A stretch of 46,841 nt of DNA from positions 1 to 46,841 of the forward strand of contig JAILBW010000139.1 in assembly GCA_024680695.1 (NCBI GenBank), given 5' to 3'. The notes below the pieces were generated by a model. It was not told the origin of the DNA and ran no database searches. It saw only the letters and a program-made list of their open reading frames with translations. A program made the translations under genes and the position numbers. This document shows, piece after piece, positions 1 through 7,524 of the stretch (position 1 is its first letter; every line of letters starts with the position of its first letter). This DNA is from Bacteroidaceae bacterium (GTDB taxonomy: Bacteria; Bacteroidota; Bacteroidia; Bacteroidales; Bacteroidaceae).

Positions 1-477
1 CAGCTCCAGCGCAGGTACCTCGACTATCAGGTGAACCTCAGTAACCGCATCGTTGCACTCTTCACCGGCGGAGACTCCGACGCGCAGACAAAGGCCAAGA
101 AGATAGCCCACGACAAGATACACTTTCAGGACCTCGTGGACGACCTCTTCAAGGAGACGGGCAAGACCATCCGACGCGACAAGAACGAGATATACTTCGA
201 CTCGCTCGGCGAGATCATCCCCTGCTACAAGCTCTCCAGTGGCGAGAAGCAGATGCTCATCATCCTGCTCTCTGTACTGGTCCAGAACCACCGTCCCTAC
301 GTCCTCTTCATGGATGAGCCCGAAGTCAGCCTCCACGTCGAATGGCAGCAACGGCTCATCGGACTCGTGCGCGACCTCAATCCCAACGCCCAGATAATCC
401 TGACTACCCACAGCCCCGCTGTCATCATGGACGGATGGGCCGACTGCGTCACCGACGTCGAAGACATCGTTTCGTGA
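1..477 (+). CDS. AAA/ABC-type ATPase, C-terminal part (5' end outside window)
   Basis: The frame is open from the first base, so this is the last ~158 residues of a longer ATPase. Visible motifs are an ABC-type signature (SSGEKQM), a Walker B stretch (YVLFMDEPEVSLH) and an H-loop (ILTTHSPAVI), typical of AAA_15/AAA_21 ATPases of the OLD, RecF and AriA type. The Walker A motif must lie upstream of the window. A GTG at base 31 could be read as a start, but it would leave an ATPase without its P-loop, so I treat the gene as cut by the window edge. The next gene, 127 nt downstream on the same strand, encodes a DUF4435 protein. The pair resembles ATPase/TOPRIM-nuclease defence modules such as PARIS (AriA/AriB). 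The family call is firm; the defence role is inferred. Confidence 0.8.
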   Translation, partial: QLQRRYLDYQVNLSNRIVALFTGGDSDAQTKAKKIAHDKIHFQDLVDDLFKETGKTIRRDKNEIYFDSLGEIIPCYKLSSGEKQMLIILLSVLVQNHRPYVLFMDEPEVSLHVEWQQRLIGLVRDLNPNAQIILTTHSPAVIMDGWADCVTDVEDIVS

Positions 478-494
478 CTGTTGACCATTGAACA

Positions 495-569
495 GGCCTC
501 CTCTAAATCTCCCCCTAAAGGGAGAGACTTCCCTTCCCCCCTCTCCTCGGAGAGAGTTGGGAAGAGGCT
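495..569. repeat. GC-rich palindromic repeat, copy 1
   Basis: The gap between the ATPase and DUF4435 genes holds nested C-rich/G-rich inverted repeats: TCTCCC/GGGAGA, CTCTCC/GGAGAG and an outer CTTCCC/GGGAAG. They resemble the repeats at 1621, 8951, 9411 and 18210. The sequence after it, to base 599, is a run of TTGAAC-type units. Confidence 0.55.
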
Positions 570-604
570 AACTCTTGAACTCTTGAACCCTTGAACGTTT
601 TACG

Positions 605-1690
605 ATGGCAAAACGTCTCACAGAAAACATCACCAGCGCCTACATCGAGTCGGCTAACCGGCTACGTCCCAGGAAGGCGCGGAGGAAGATAGTCGCTTAC
701 GTCGAGAGCTACGACGACATCTTCTTCTGGCGTAGTGTGCTGCAGGAATTCGAGACCGAAGAGGTCGGGTTCGAAATCATGCTGCCCAACCGCACCAAGC
801 TGCTGCGCGGCAAGAAGTCGGCACTCGCCGAACGCCTCGGCGAAGGACTTGGCGCCTACATGATAGCCTGCGTCGATGCCGACTACGACTGGCTCATGCA
901 GGGGCGCACTGAGATGAGCCGCCTCATCTGCCACAGCCCCTACGTCCTCCACACCTACGTCTATGCCATCGAAAACTACCAGTGCTACGCGCCCTCGCTC
1001 CACACAGCCTGCGTCATGAGCACTCTCAACGACCGCGAAATCATCAACCTCGAAGCCTTCCTCACCGAGTACAGCATTATCATCTGGCCGCTCTTTGTGT
1101 GGAACATCTGGTCTTATCGCTACGGGCATTACAACGCCTTCTCCATCAACGATTTCGCCGAGACAGTCACCTTTCGCGATATCAACCCCTACCATCCGCA
1201 GGACACCATCGAGTACGTCCGTCGCCGCGTAAACCGTAAGATGGCTTGGCTGCAACACCGTTTCCCGCAGGGCAAGAAGACCTACTCCCCGCTGCGCGAA
1301 GAGCTCCTTGGCCTTGGCCTCACGCCTGAAACCTGCTACCTCTACATGCAGGGCCACACACTCTTCGATAACGTCGTCATGCCCCTTCTCGGCCCCGTCT
1401 GCGGCCTACTTCGCAAGGAGCGAGAGAAGGAAATCAAGTATCTGGCCGAGCACGACACCCAGCGGCAGAACGAGCTCTCCAGCTATCAGCACAGCCAGAG
1501 CCCTATCGACATCATGCTGCGCAAGTCCGTCGGCTACAAGGACTCACCGCCCTATCAGCGACTACGGGAAGACATCCGGAAAATGGTGGAGAAACACGCT
1601 GTGCAGCCTCATCCCCAACAGCCTCACCCCCAGTCCCTCTCCGAGGAGAGGGGAGTACTGGCGGCGGGTTCGCCAAATAATGACCGTTAA
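605..1690 (+). CDS. DUF4435 (TOPRIM-like) protein, AriB-like
   Basis: A 361-residue DUF4435 protein. TOPRIM-like acidic residues are visible: the glutamate of YVESYDDIFFW near residue 33 and the DxD of ACVDADYDW near residue 88. In OLD-family and PARIS systems such domains are nuclease effectors held or triggered by an ABC-type ATPase, and here that ATPase is the gene just upstream. No signal peptide or membrane segment is seen, so it should be cytosolic. The ATG at 605 directly follows a TTGAAC-repeat leader. The last ~25 residues are low in complexity and partly encoded by a GC-rich palindrome (1621-1661), so the native C-terminus has probably been replaced or extended. The DUF4435 call is firm; the PARIS-like role is moderate and unproven, because ATPase/DUF4435 pairs also occur outside characterised PARIS loci. 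Confidence 0.75.
   Translation: MAKRLTENITSAYIESANRLRPRKARRKIVAYVESYDDIFFWRSVLQEFETEEVGFEIMLPNRTKLLRGKKSALAERLGEGLGAYMIACVDADYDWLMQGRTEMSRLICHSPYVLHTYVYAIENYQCYAPSLHTACVMSTLNDREIINLEAFLTEYSIIIWPLFVWNIWSYRYGHYNAFSINDFAETVTFRDINPYHPQDTIEYVRRRVNRKMAWLQHRFPQGKKTYSPLREELLGLGLTPETCYLYMQGHTLFDNVVMPLLGPVCGLLRKEREKEIKYLAEHDTQRQNELSSYQHSQSPIDIMLRKSVGYKDSPPYQRLREDIRKMVEKHAVQPHPQQPHPQSLSEERGVLAAGSPNNDR
1621..1661. repeat. GC-rich palindromic repeat, copy 2 (inside CDS end)
   Basis: A perfect inverted repeat, CCCTCTCC (1635-1642) and GGAGAGGG (1645-1652), has a two-base loop and outer CCAGT/ACTGG arms. It lies in the last 70 bases of the DUF4435 reading frame, is read through as protein, and belongs to the same family as copies 1, 3, 4 and 5. 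Confidence 0.65.
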
Positions 1691-1729
1691 CCTCCATCGG
1701 CTAACTATTAAACTGCCTCCTCTAAATAC

Positions 1730-3850
1730 ATGAACTGGACAAAGAAGACGTATCTGCTCCTGTGCGGCTGCCTGCTTGTCGGCAGTTTGTGCAGTGCCAA
1801 ACCGGAAAGTGTGACGGTGGGTGATGACAACATCTGTGCCGAGGTGTGCTACGATGCCGAGGGCGGCGGGGCTTTCCTGAAAGCCTTGTCTTGCCCCAAG
1901 AATGGCACTGAGTGGAGAATTGACGAGAATCAGCCTCTCTTTGTGCTTGGTTTTGATGGACGAAGCGTCTCGTCGACGGAGGGATGGAAAATGATTCTTG
2001 TACAGAAGAGGAAGAAAAGTGTGCGGATGACGTTTCTGGCAGCAGAGGGCTCACAGGTGGAGCTATGCATGGAATCCTGCAATGGGCTGCACATCAGCTG
2101 GGGGGAATGTCGCCTTCTGCAAGGCGAACAGCTAAACTCAGCCGCGCTCTTCCCCATCGCCTTCCGACAATTGCCCGTCGGAAGCAAGGTTTTCTATCCC
2201 TATTCGTGTGGACTCGTCTATGATGCTGCCACCGACAATGTGGAATCCCAAGCCAAGTACCCCGCTGGATTCGGCGCATCTATGCCTTGGTTTGCCCTGT
2301 GGGACAAGGAGAACAGGGGACTCTACTATGCGGCTCATGACAAGCGAGCAACGATGAAGACGCTCTGTCTCAGCATCAAGGACGGGGGGAGTGCACGTAT
2401 GGAATTCCGCTACCCGGCCAGTGCGCCTGCGGCCGGCCAGCCTTCCATCACGCCCTGCGACATCGTACTGCGCAGCTACGACGGAGATTGGTTTGACGCG
2501 GCCCAAATCTACAAGACGTGGATGAAAGAGGAGTCGTTCTGGTACGCCAACGTGCAGATGAACAAGCACGGACGCCGGAACACCCCGCTGTGGATGAAGG
2601 AACTCTGCGTGTGGGCACGAGGCTCAGTCGAGGAGATATCGGCTTTTCGCCGTGCGATGGGGATTCCCATTGGCTTTCATTGGTATAGCTGGCATCAGAT
2701 TCCCTTCGACAACGACTACCCGCACTACATTCCTGCCCGCGCACACTTTGCCGAGGACGTACAGCGACTCCAGAAGGAGGGCGTCTATGTGATGCCATAC
2801 ATCAACGGTCGCCTATGGGACACACGCGACCACGGATTGCGCGACTCGCTTTTCACTACACTCGCACTCCCGTCAGCCACCAAGCAGCAGAACGGTGAGC
2901 CAAACATCGAGGAGTACGGAAGCAAAGAGTCTGATGGTTCCAGCGTAAGACTCGCGGTCATGTGCCCCAGTACGGAACGGTGGAGGGCGAAGATGAAGGA
3001 GGTCGTGACCACGTTGCTCTCTCCTGTCGAGCGCGGTGGCTATGGCGTTGACGCCGTGTATATGGACCAGATAGCTGCGGCCACCCCCGTAGTCTGTTGG
3101 GACACGACGCATCGCCACCCGTCGGGCGGCGGCGACTGGTGGGTGCCAGCCTATACGGAACTGCTGCAGGACATCCGCAGTGAGATGCCCGAGGGCAAGA
3201 TGCTGACCACAGAAAGCAATGCCGACGGATACACCGGCGTGATGGACGGCTTCCTCACCTGGCAGTTCCAGAACGACAAGCAAGTGCCCGCCTTTGCCGC
3301 CGTATATGGTGGGATGATTCAGCTCTTCGGGCGAAGCTACGCAAACGGACAGGAATCGCTACGCGCAACGCGCATGAAGATGATGCAGTCCCTCGTCTTC
3401 GGCGAGCAGCTGGGATGGATGGATGCCAACATTCTGAACGACAAGGACAGGTTCCCGCTACTGAAATCCCTGGCTCTGCTGCGACATCAGTTCCGCGAAT
3501 ACTTCTATCTGGGCGAGATGGTGCATGCTCCCCAGCTTCTTGGCGAGAACCCTCCCTGCCGGGACACCTGGAACTTCTATGAAAGCAGAAACATCGAAAT
3601 GCCCTCCGTCATCGCGAGTGCTTGGCGACGACTGGACAAGAAGAGCGGCATCGTCATTCTGGGCAACTGCAGCGACGAAACGCGCGAACTCCAGGTGATT
3701 CTTCCCCCCGAACTGTCATCGCTTTCGCGTCAGGGAATAGGCCGTTATGGCACTGACGGGCGTTCGGAACAGATGAAACGCTTGCCCTCCACGATCCTCA
3801 TTCCTGCTGGCAGCGTCGTGCTGCTTTGTGTGGGGCGGCGAGCCTTGTGA
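1730..3850 (+). CDS. Secreted DUF6259-type glycoside-hydrolase-like protein
   Basis: A 706-residue protein with an N-terminal signal peptide (hydrophobic core LLLCGCLLVGSLCSA), so it is exported to the periplasm or cell surface. It matches what I know of DUF6259 proteins of gut Bacteroidales: an N-terminal beta-rich domain, a TIM-barrel-like central part and a C-terminal beta domain. Candidate catalytic acids are the Asp of VDAVYMDQIAAA (near residue 446) and the Glu of MLTTESNADG (near residue 495), an arrangement seen in clan-D-like glycosidases. Substrate is unknown. It starts 39 nt after the DUF4435 gene but is unrelated in function, so co-transcription is uncertain. It is followed by a repeat-rich gap rather than another gene. 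Confidence 0.7.
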   Translation: MNWTKKTYLLLCGCLLVGSLCSAKPESVTVGDDNICAEVCYDAEGGGAFLKALSCPKNGTEWRIDENQPLFVLGFDGRSVSSTEGWKMILVQKRKKSVRMTFLAAEGSQVELCMESCNGLHISWGECRLLQGEQLNSAALFPIAFRQLPVGSKVFYPYSCGLVYDAATDNVESQAKYPAGFGASMPWFALWDKENRGLYYAAHDKRATMKTLCLSIKDGGSARMEFRYPASAPAAGQPSITPCDIVLRSYDGDWFDAAQIYKTWMKEESFWYANVQMNKHGRRNTPLWMKELCVWARGSVEEISAFRRAMGIPIGFHWYSWHQIPFDNDYPHYIPARAHFAEDVQRLQKEGVYVMPYINGRLWDTRDHGLRDSLFTTLALPSATKQQNGEPNIEEYGSKESDGSSVRLAVMCPSTERWRAKMKEVVTTLLSPVERGGYGVDAVYMDQIAAATPVVCWDTTHRHPSGGGDWWVPAYTELLQDIRSEMPEGKMLTTESNADGYTGVMDGFLTWQFQNDKQVPAFAAVYGGMIQLFGRSYANGQESLRATRMKMMQSLVFGEQLGWMDANILNDKDRFPLLKSLALLRHQFREYFYLGEMVHAPQLLGENPPCRDTWNFYESRNIEMPSVIASAWRRLDKKSGIVILGNCSDETRELQVILPPELSSLSRQGIGRYGTDGRSEQMKRLPSTILIPAGSVVLLCVGRRAL

Positions 3851-3869
3851 TTCTGAATGCCTTAAATCG

Positions 3870-3940
3870 GCTTGCGCAAGTGTCCCGATTTGTGAAGGCA
3901 AGCAGAAGCAATCGCTTGCGCAAGTGTTTCGATTTGCGAA
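3870..3940 (+). repeat. Dispersed repeat with internal duplication, copy A
   Basis: GCTTGCGCAAGTGT followed by a CGATTTG(T/C)GAA core occurs twice, at 3870 and 3914, joined by GCAAGCAGAAGCAATC. The block is clearly similar to the reverse complement of 16816-16872. It lies in the 279-bp gap between the DUF6259 gene and the polymerase, where I see no gene. Confidence 0.6.
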
Positions 3941-3967
3941 CGCAGACTGCAGTGAGGGTGTCGAGCG

Positions 3968-4125
3968 GGCTGCACTCGGGAATGCCCAAAGAAAACGCTT
4001 GTTTTCTTTTGTCGTTCCACTCGTTTGCACTACTCTGACCTTCGGTCGAGGATAGGCTGCACTCGGGAATGCCCAAAGAAAACGCTTGTTTTCTTTGGGC
4101 ATTCCGCTCGTTTGCACTATCTTTG
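3968..4125 (+). repeat. Tandem promoter-hairpin element I, two copies
   Basis: Two direct copies begin at 3968 and 4055, an 87-bp period, both with GGCTGCACTCGGGAATGCCC. Copy 2 carries a perfect 17-bp inverted repeat (arms 4067-4083 and 4088-4104, loop GCTT), then CGCTCGTTTGCAC and an intact -7 box. In copy 1 the right arm and the -7 position (TACTCTGA) have diverged. Compare the element at 31287-31461. Confidence 0.8.
4094..4125 (+). promoter_or_regulatory. Bacteroidales promoter for the Y-family polymerase
   Basis: The -33 TTTG at 4094-4097 and the -7 TATCTTTG at 4118-4125 are 20 bp apart. The -33 box lies inside the right arm of the hairpin. The ATG starts only 5 bases after the -7 box, so the transcript may be leaderless or nearly so. 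Confidence 0.75.
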
Positions 4126-4129
4126 CAGT

Positions 4130-5647
4130 ATGAGAGAAGAAAAATCGCATCGTGTCTACCTGGCCATCGACCTGAAATCGTTCTATGCTTCGGTGGAGTG
4201 TGTGGAGCGTGGACTCGACCCACTGACGACAAATCTCGTTGTGGCCGACTCCAGTCGTACGGAGAAGACCATCTGTCTGGCTGTCACGCCCTCGCTGAAG
4301 CAGTATGGCATCAGCGGACGAGCACGACTCTTCGAGGTGGTGCAGCGACTGCGCGAAGTGAACGCCGAGCGATGCGGCCATTCTCCCTCGGGTAGGCTTA
4401 CCGGACGCTCTACTTCGGACACGGAACTGAAGGCGCATCCCGATTGGCAGGTGGATTATCTGACTGCACCGCCACGCATGGCCCGATACATGGAGGTGAG
4501 CACCCGCATCTACGGCATCTACTTGAAATACATCGCGCCCGAGGATATCCACGTCTATAGCATCGACGAGGTGTTCATGGACGTGACGGACTATCTCGCC
4601 ACATATTGCCAGACACCTCACGAACTGGCAATGACGATGATCCGCGATGTGCTCCAGCAGACGGGCATCACGGCCACTGCCGGCATCGGTACGAACATGT
4701 ATCTCTGCAAGGTGGCAATGGACATCATGGCCAAGAAATCGGCACCGGACAAGGACGGAGCGCGCATCGCAGAGCTGGACGAAATGGCGTACCGACGCAA
4801 ACTGTGGAACCACCGGCCGCTGACGGCATTCTGGCGTGTGGGGCACGGAGTGAGCCAGCGACTGGCACTCTACGGCATCGAGACGATGGGGCAGATAGCC
4901 CGCCTATCGCTGCAGAACGAGGAACTGCTCTACCACCTCTTCGGCGTGAATGCCGAGTTGCTCATCGATCATGCCTGGGGTTGGGAGCCTTGCACAATAG
5001 CGATGGTGAAGACCTACAAGCCCGAGAGTAATTCGCTGAGTCGCGGACAGGTGCTGCAGTCGCCCTACGACTGGAAGCATGCCCGAATCGTCGTGCAGGA
5101 GATGGCCGACTCGATGGCGCTCAGCTTGGTGGCGAGACGGATGAAGGCAGATCAGCTGGTGCTCACCGTGAGCTACGATGTGGAGAACCTGACGCGCCCA
5201 GAGATTCGTGCCCTCTATCATGGCGAGGTGACGTCGGACCACTACGGCCGACAAGTGCCCAAGCACAGTCAGGGTACCGAGCGATTTGCCCGCCACACCT
5301 CTTCGTCACGACTACTTGTCGGGGCTGCGAAAAAGCTCTTCGACCGGATTGCAAATCGCGACCTGCTGGTACGTCGGCTCAACGTGACGGTCAATCATGT
5401 AGTGAGCGAGGACGTGTTGAGAACGACGCGGCGTGTGGTGCAACTTGACCTCTTCGAGGACATCGAGGCGGCTGAACGAGCACGAAAGCAAGAGGAGAAC
5501 GAACTGGCCAAGGAGCGACGCTTGCAGGAGGTTCAGTTGGCCATCAAGCGCCGTTTCGGCAAGAACGCCATCCTGAAGGGGGTCAGCTTCGAGGAGGGCG
5601 CGACAGCGAGAGAGAGGAATGCACAGATTGGCGGGCATAAGGCTTAA
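4130..5647 (+). CDS. Y-family DNA polymerase (UmuC/DinB type)
   Basis: A 505-residue translesion polymerase. The N-terminal catalytic motif YLAIDLKSFYASVECVERG and the later YSIDEVFMDVT carry the metal-binding acidic residues of the Y family. Helix-hairpin-helix-type and little-finger regions follow, with a charged C-terminal tail. It should copy past damaged bases at the cost of errors. The upstream frame is open, but I chose 4130 because the family begins here with a short M-plus-charged leader and because the -7 promoter box ends at 4125. No umuD-like gene is adjacent; instead a YolD-like protein follows 147 nt downstream, a pairing known from other bacteria. Confidence 0.92.
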   Translation: MREEKSHRVYLAIDLKSFYASVECVERGLDPLTTNLVVADSSRTEKTICLAVTPSLKQYGISGRARLFEVVQRLREVNAERCGHSPSGRLTGRSTSDTELKAHPDWQVDYLTAPPRMARYMEVSTRIYGIYLKYIAPEDIHVYSIDEVFMDVTDYLATYCQTPHELAMTMIRDVLQQTGITATAGIGTNMYLCKVAMDIMAKKSAPDKDGARIAELDEMAYRRKLWNHRPLTAFWRVGHGVSQRLALYGIETMGQIARLSLQNEELLYHLFGVNAELLIDHAWGWEPCTIAMVKTYKPESNSLSRGQVLQSPYDWKHARIVVQEMADSMALSLVARRMKADQLVLTVSYDVENLTRPEIRALYHGEVTSDHYGRQVPKHSQGTERFARHTSSSRLLVGAAKKLFDRIANRDLLVRRLNVTVNHVVSEDVLRTTRRVVQLDLFEDIEAAERARKQEENELAKERRLQEVQLAIKRRFGKNAILKGVSFEEGATARERNAQIGGHKA

Positions 5648-5682
5648 TTTATTGGCCATTTTTGGACAAACCAAGCGGCAGA

Positions 5683-5755
5683 GCCGAGCGGAACATTTAC
5701 GCTGACGGCGGAATCGCTCGCTCGGCTATGCGGTTTCGCATTTAGTGCGAAAACC
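5683..5755 (+). other. Structured spacer between polymerase and YolD-like gene
   Basis: There are two strong inverted repeats: GCCGAGCG (5683-5690) with CGCTCGGC (5719-5726), and GGTTTCGCA (5732-5740) with TGCGAAAACC (5746-5755, one extra A). No U-tract follows, so a plain intrinsic terminator is unlikely. It could be a processing or attenuation structure in the polymerase-YolD transcript. Confidence 0.5.
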
Positions 5756-5794
5756 ACTAACCGCCAGACCCTTGAACTATTGAACCCTTTTCCC

Positions 5795-6199
5795 GTGGAC
5801 GAATACGAAGATATAATCAACCTGCCGCATCATGTGTCGAAGCGGCATTCACAGATGTCGATGCTCAGCCGCGCTGCGCAGTTTGCTCCCTTTGCCGCGC
5901 TGACGGGCTACGATGCTGCCCTCAGCGAGGAAGAGAGGCTTTCGGAAGAGTGGATGGGGCCGAGCGACAGCGAGTATGGGGAACTGAACCGCACGTTGCA
6001 GGTCGTGCTGGCGCAGATAGACGAGCATCCATTCGTCCGCGTCAAGTACTTCCGTCCCGATGGGCACAAGTTGGGCGGATCGTATCAGGAATGTGTCGGA
6101 CGGGTGAAGCACATCGACCTGAAGAAACGCCTACTCTTCCTGATGGACGGGAGCGGGATGCCGCTGGACTGCATCGACAATATCACGCTGGAGGGATAA
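5795..6199 (+). CDS. YolD-like protein
   Basis: A ~134-residue protein. The conserved core is visible: DIINLPHHVSKRH, then MSMLSRAAQFAPFAALTGYD, and a C-terminal small beta-rich part. YolD-like proteins often sit beside Y-family polymerases and are thought to act as UmuD-like partners or regulators of them; the mechanism in Bacteroidota is not established. I placed the start at GTG 5795, which gives the short acidic leader normal for the family. A TTG at 5780 is possible but lies in TTGAAC-repeat leader sequence. No signal peptide. Confidence 0.8.
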   Translation: MDEYEDIINLPHHVSKRHSQMSMLSRAAQFAPFAALTGYDAALSEEERLSEEWMGPSDSEYGELNRTLQVVLAQIDEHPFVRVKYFRPDGHKLGGSYQECVGRVKHIDLKKRLLFLMDGSGMPLDCIDNITLEG

Positions 6200-6406
6200 A
6201 CCGGAGAACCTCCTTCGGGAAGAAAGTGGGAAAGCTTTTTTTTCAAGGCGGGTTCTAAAAAATAGCTTTGAACTATGCTTAGGCCAAAAAGAGACAGGCA
6301 TAGACAAAGATTATCCACCTGAATCTGTTAATTATTAGAACACACTTCAAGTGAAATAATCGAGCGAGTTTATTATTCCCGCCCGGGAGAGTCGAAGCAA
6401 GCTTGT

Positions 6407-7516
6407 TCAGTGGCGCTCGTAGCCCCAGTCGTCGATTGCCTGCCCCCAATGCTCATTGACGAGCTGGATGGTGCGTGGCTTGTACTCGTAGCGGTTCTTG
6501 CGGTAGCCGCGCTTGCTCTCGATGTAGGCGCGGATGGCGGGTTCGGCTTCTGTCCAGCCGGGCAGACGCAGCTTCTGGTAGATGTCCTGAGTGGTGGTAA
6601 AGGCATCGCGCTCGAACTCCTCGAAGCGAACCTCATAGAGGTTGCCCTTGGGGATGAACTGCTTCTGCTCCTGATAGGCTCGGTAGAGGCGCGGATATAC
6701 CTCGATGGCGTACTGCTCTATCTGGTCGTCGCTGATACCCTGCAGCTTCAGCGGCGCGATGGTCTGCGTGAAGAATGAGCGGGTGGACTCGAAGACGGTG
6801 TAGGGATTACGCATCAGATAGATGAACTTGGCGTTGGGGAAGAGGTCCACCAGCGCCCGTATGTGGCCTGTATGGGGCGGGTTCTTGGAGAGATACTGGG
6901 TACCGCCTGTGTTCCAAAGCGAAATTTTAACACAGCGCAGGAAGGCTTCCTTGTAGGCGGCTTCCTCCTGGGGCGTTATCTTCTCGAAGGTGAGGTAGCG
7001 GTCGCAGTAGTCGAGCATCGACTTGGGGAAGTACCAGAAGTTGTAGTAGGAGTAGGGCATCGTGTTGTTCAGCGCGAATTCCTCTTCCTGCGGTGTGTCG
7101 GGCGTCAGTTCCATGCCGTCGGTGGGCCGGTGGTTGGGGATGAAGACGTTCATCATGAACTTGAAGAACGGCTGCCCGAACATCATCAGGTGGGGGAAAA
7201 CGGTCTGGTATGTGGTTGTGTGTCCGAAGTGATGGTCCTGGGCGAAGATGTTGTGCACGAAGGTGGTGCCCGAACGCCAGTGGCCCAGGATGAAGAGCGG
7301 GTCGTGCTCGAGCGGCTTGTCGGCCAGCAGGCGGCGGTAACGGCGCTCCTGAATGGGCGTCAGCGCGGAGAGTAGGCGGCAGATGGACTTCGTGAGATAG
7401 TATTTTGTGCGGTAGCCGGGGTCGATGGGCTGGTCCTTGACCATTTCCTTAAACGTCCGCCAGTCGGCACCGACCAGCGGGTTGACCGGCAGATTCTCGA
7501 ATTTCAGCAGTCCCAT
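6407..7516 (-). CDS. PAPS-dependent sulfotransferase
   Basis: A 369-residue cytosolic sulfotransferase that should move the sulfuryl group from PAPS to an acceptor hydroxyl. The 5'-phosphosulfate loop is LGHWRSGTTFVHN (near residue 97) and the 3'-phosphate site is LMRNPYTVFESTRSFF (near residue 235). A histidine-rich stretch after the loop (QDHHFGHTTTYQ) may hold the catalytic base. It is the last gene of the sulfate-activation operon, starting 8 nt after the cysN stop. The acceptor cannot be read from sequence: lipid, sterol, glycan and small metabolite are all possible. From memory, a Bacteroides thetaiotaomicron cluster with the same enzyme set sulfonates steroids. The family call is firm. 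Confidence 0.9.
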   Translation of the reverse strand: MGLLKFENLPVNPLVGADWRTFKEMVKDQPIDPGYRTKYYLTKSICRLLSALTPIQERRYRRLLADKPLEHDPLFILGHWRSGTTFVHNIFAQDHHFGHTTTYQTVFPHLMMFGQPFFKFMMNVFIPNHRPTDGMELTPDTPQEEEFALNNTMPYSYYNFWYFPKSMLDYCDRYLTFEKITPQEEAAYKEAFLRCVKISLWNTGGTQYLSKNPPHTGHIRALVDLFPNAKFIYLMRNPYTVFESTRSFFTQTIAPLKLQGISDDQIEQYAIEVYPRLYRAYQEQKQFIPKGNLYEVRFEEFERDAFTTTQDIYQKLRLPGWTEAEPAIRAYIESKRGYRKNRYEYKPRTIQLVNEHWGQAIDDWGYERH

Positions 7517-7524
7517 GTATTCTT

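Noticed and set aside
3716..4846. Minus-strand frame across the promoter element and polymerase start
   Set aside because: It crosses intergenic repeats and its protein shows repeat-derived stretches; not a gene.
6200..6406. Possible intrinsic terminators after the YolD-like gene (T-run near 6237, CTATGC/GCATAG stem near 6272-6305)
   Set aside because: Stems are short and not next to a U-tract, so I did not list them as terminators.
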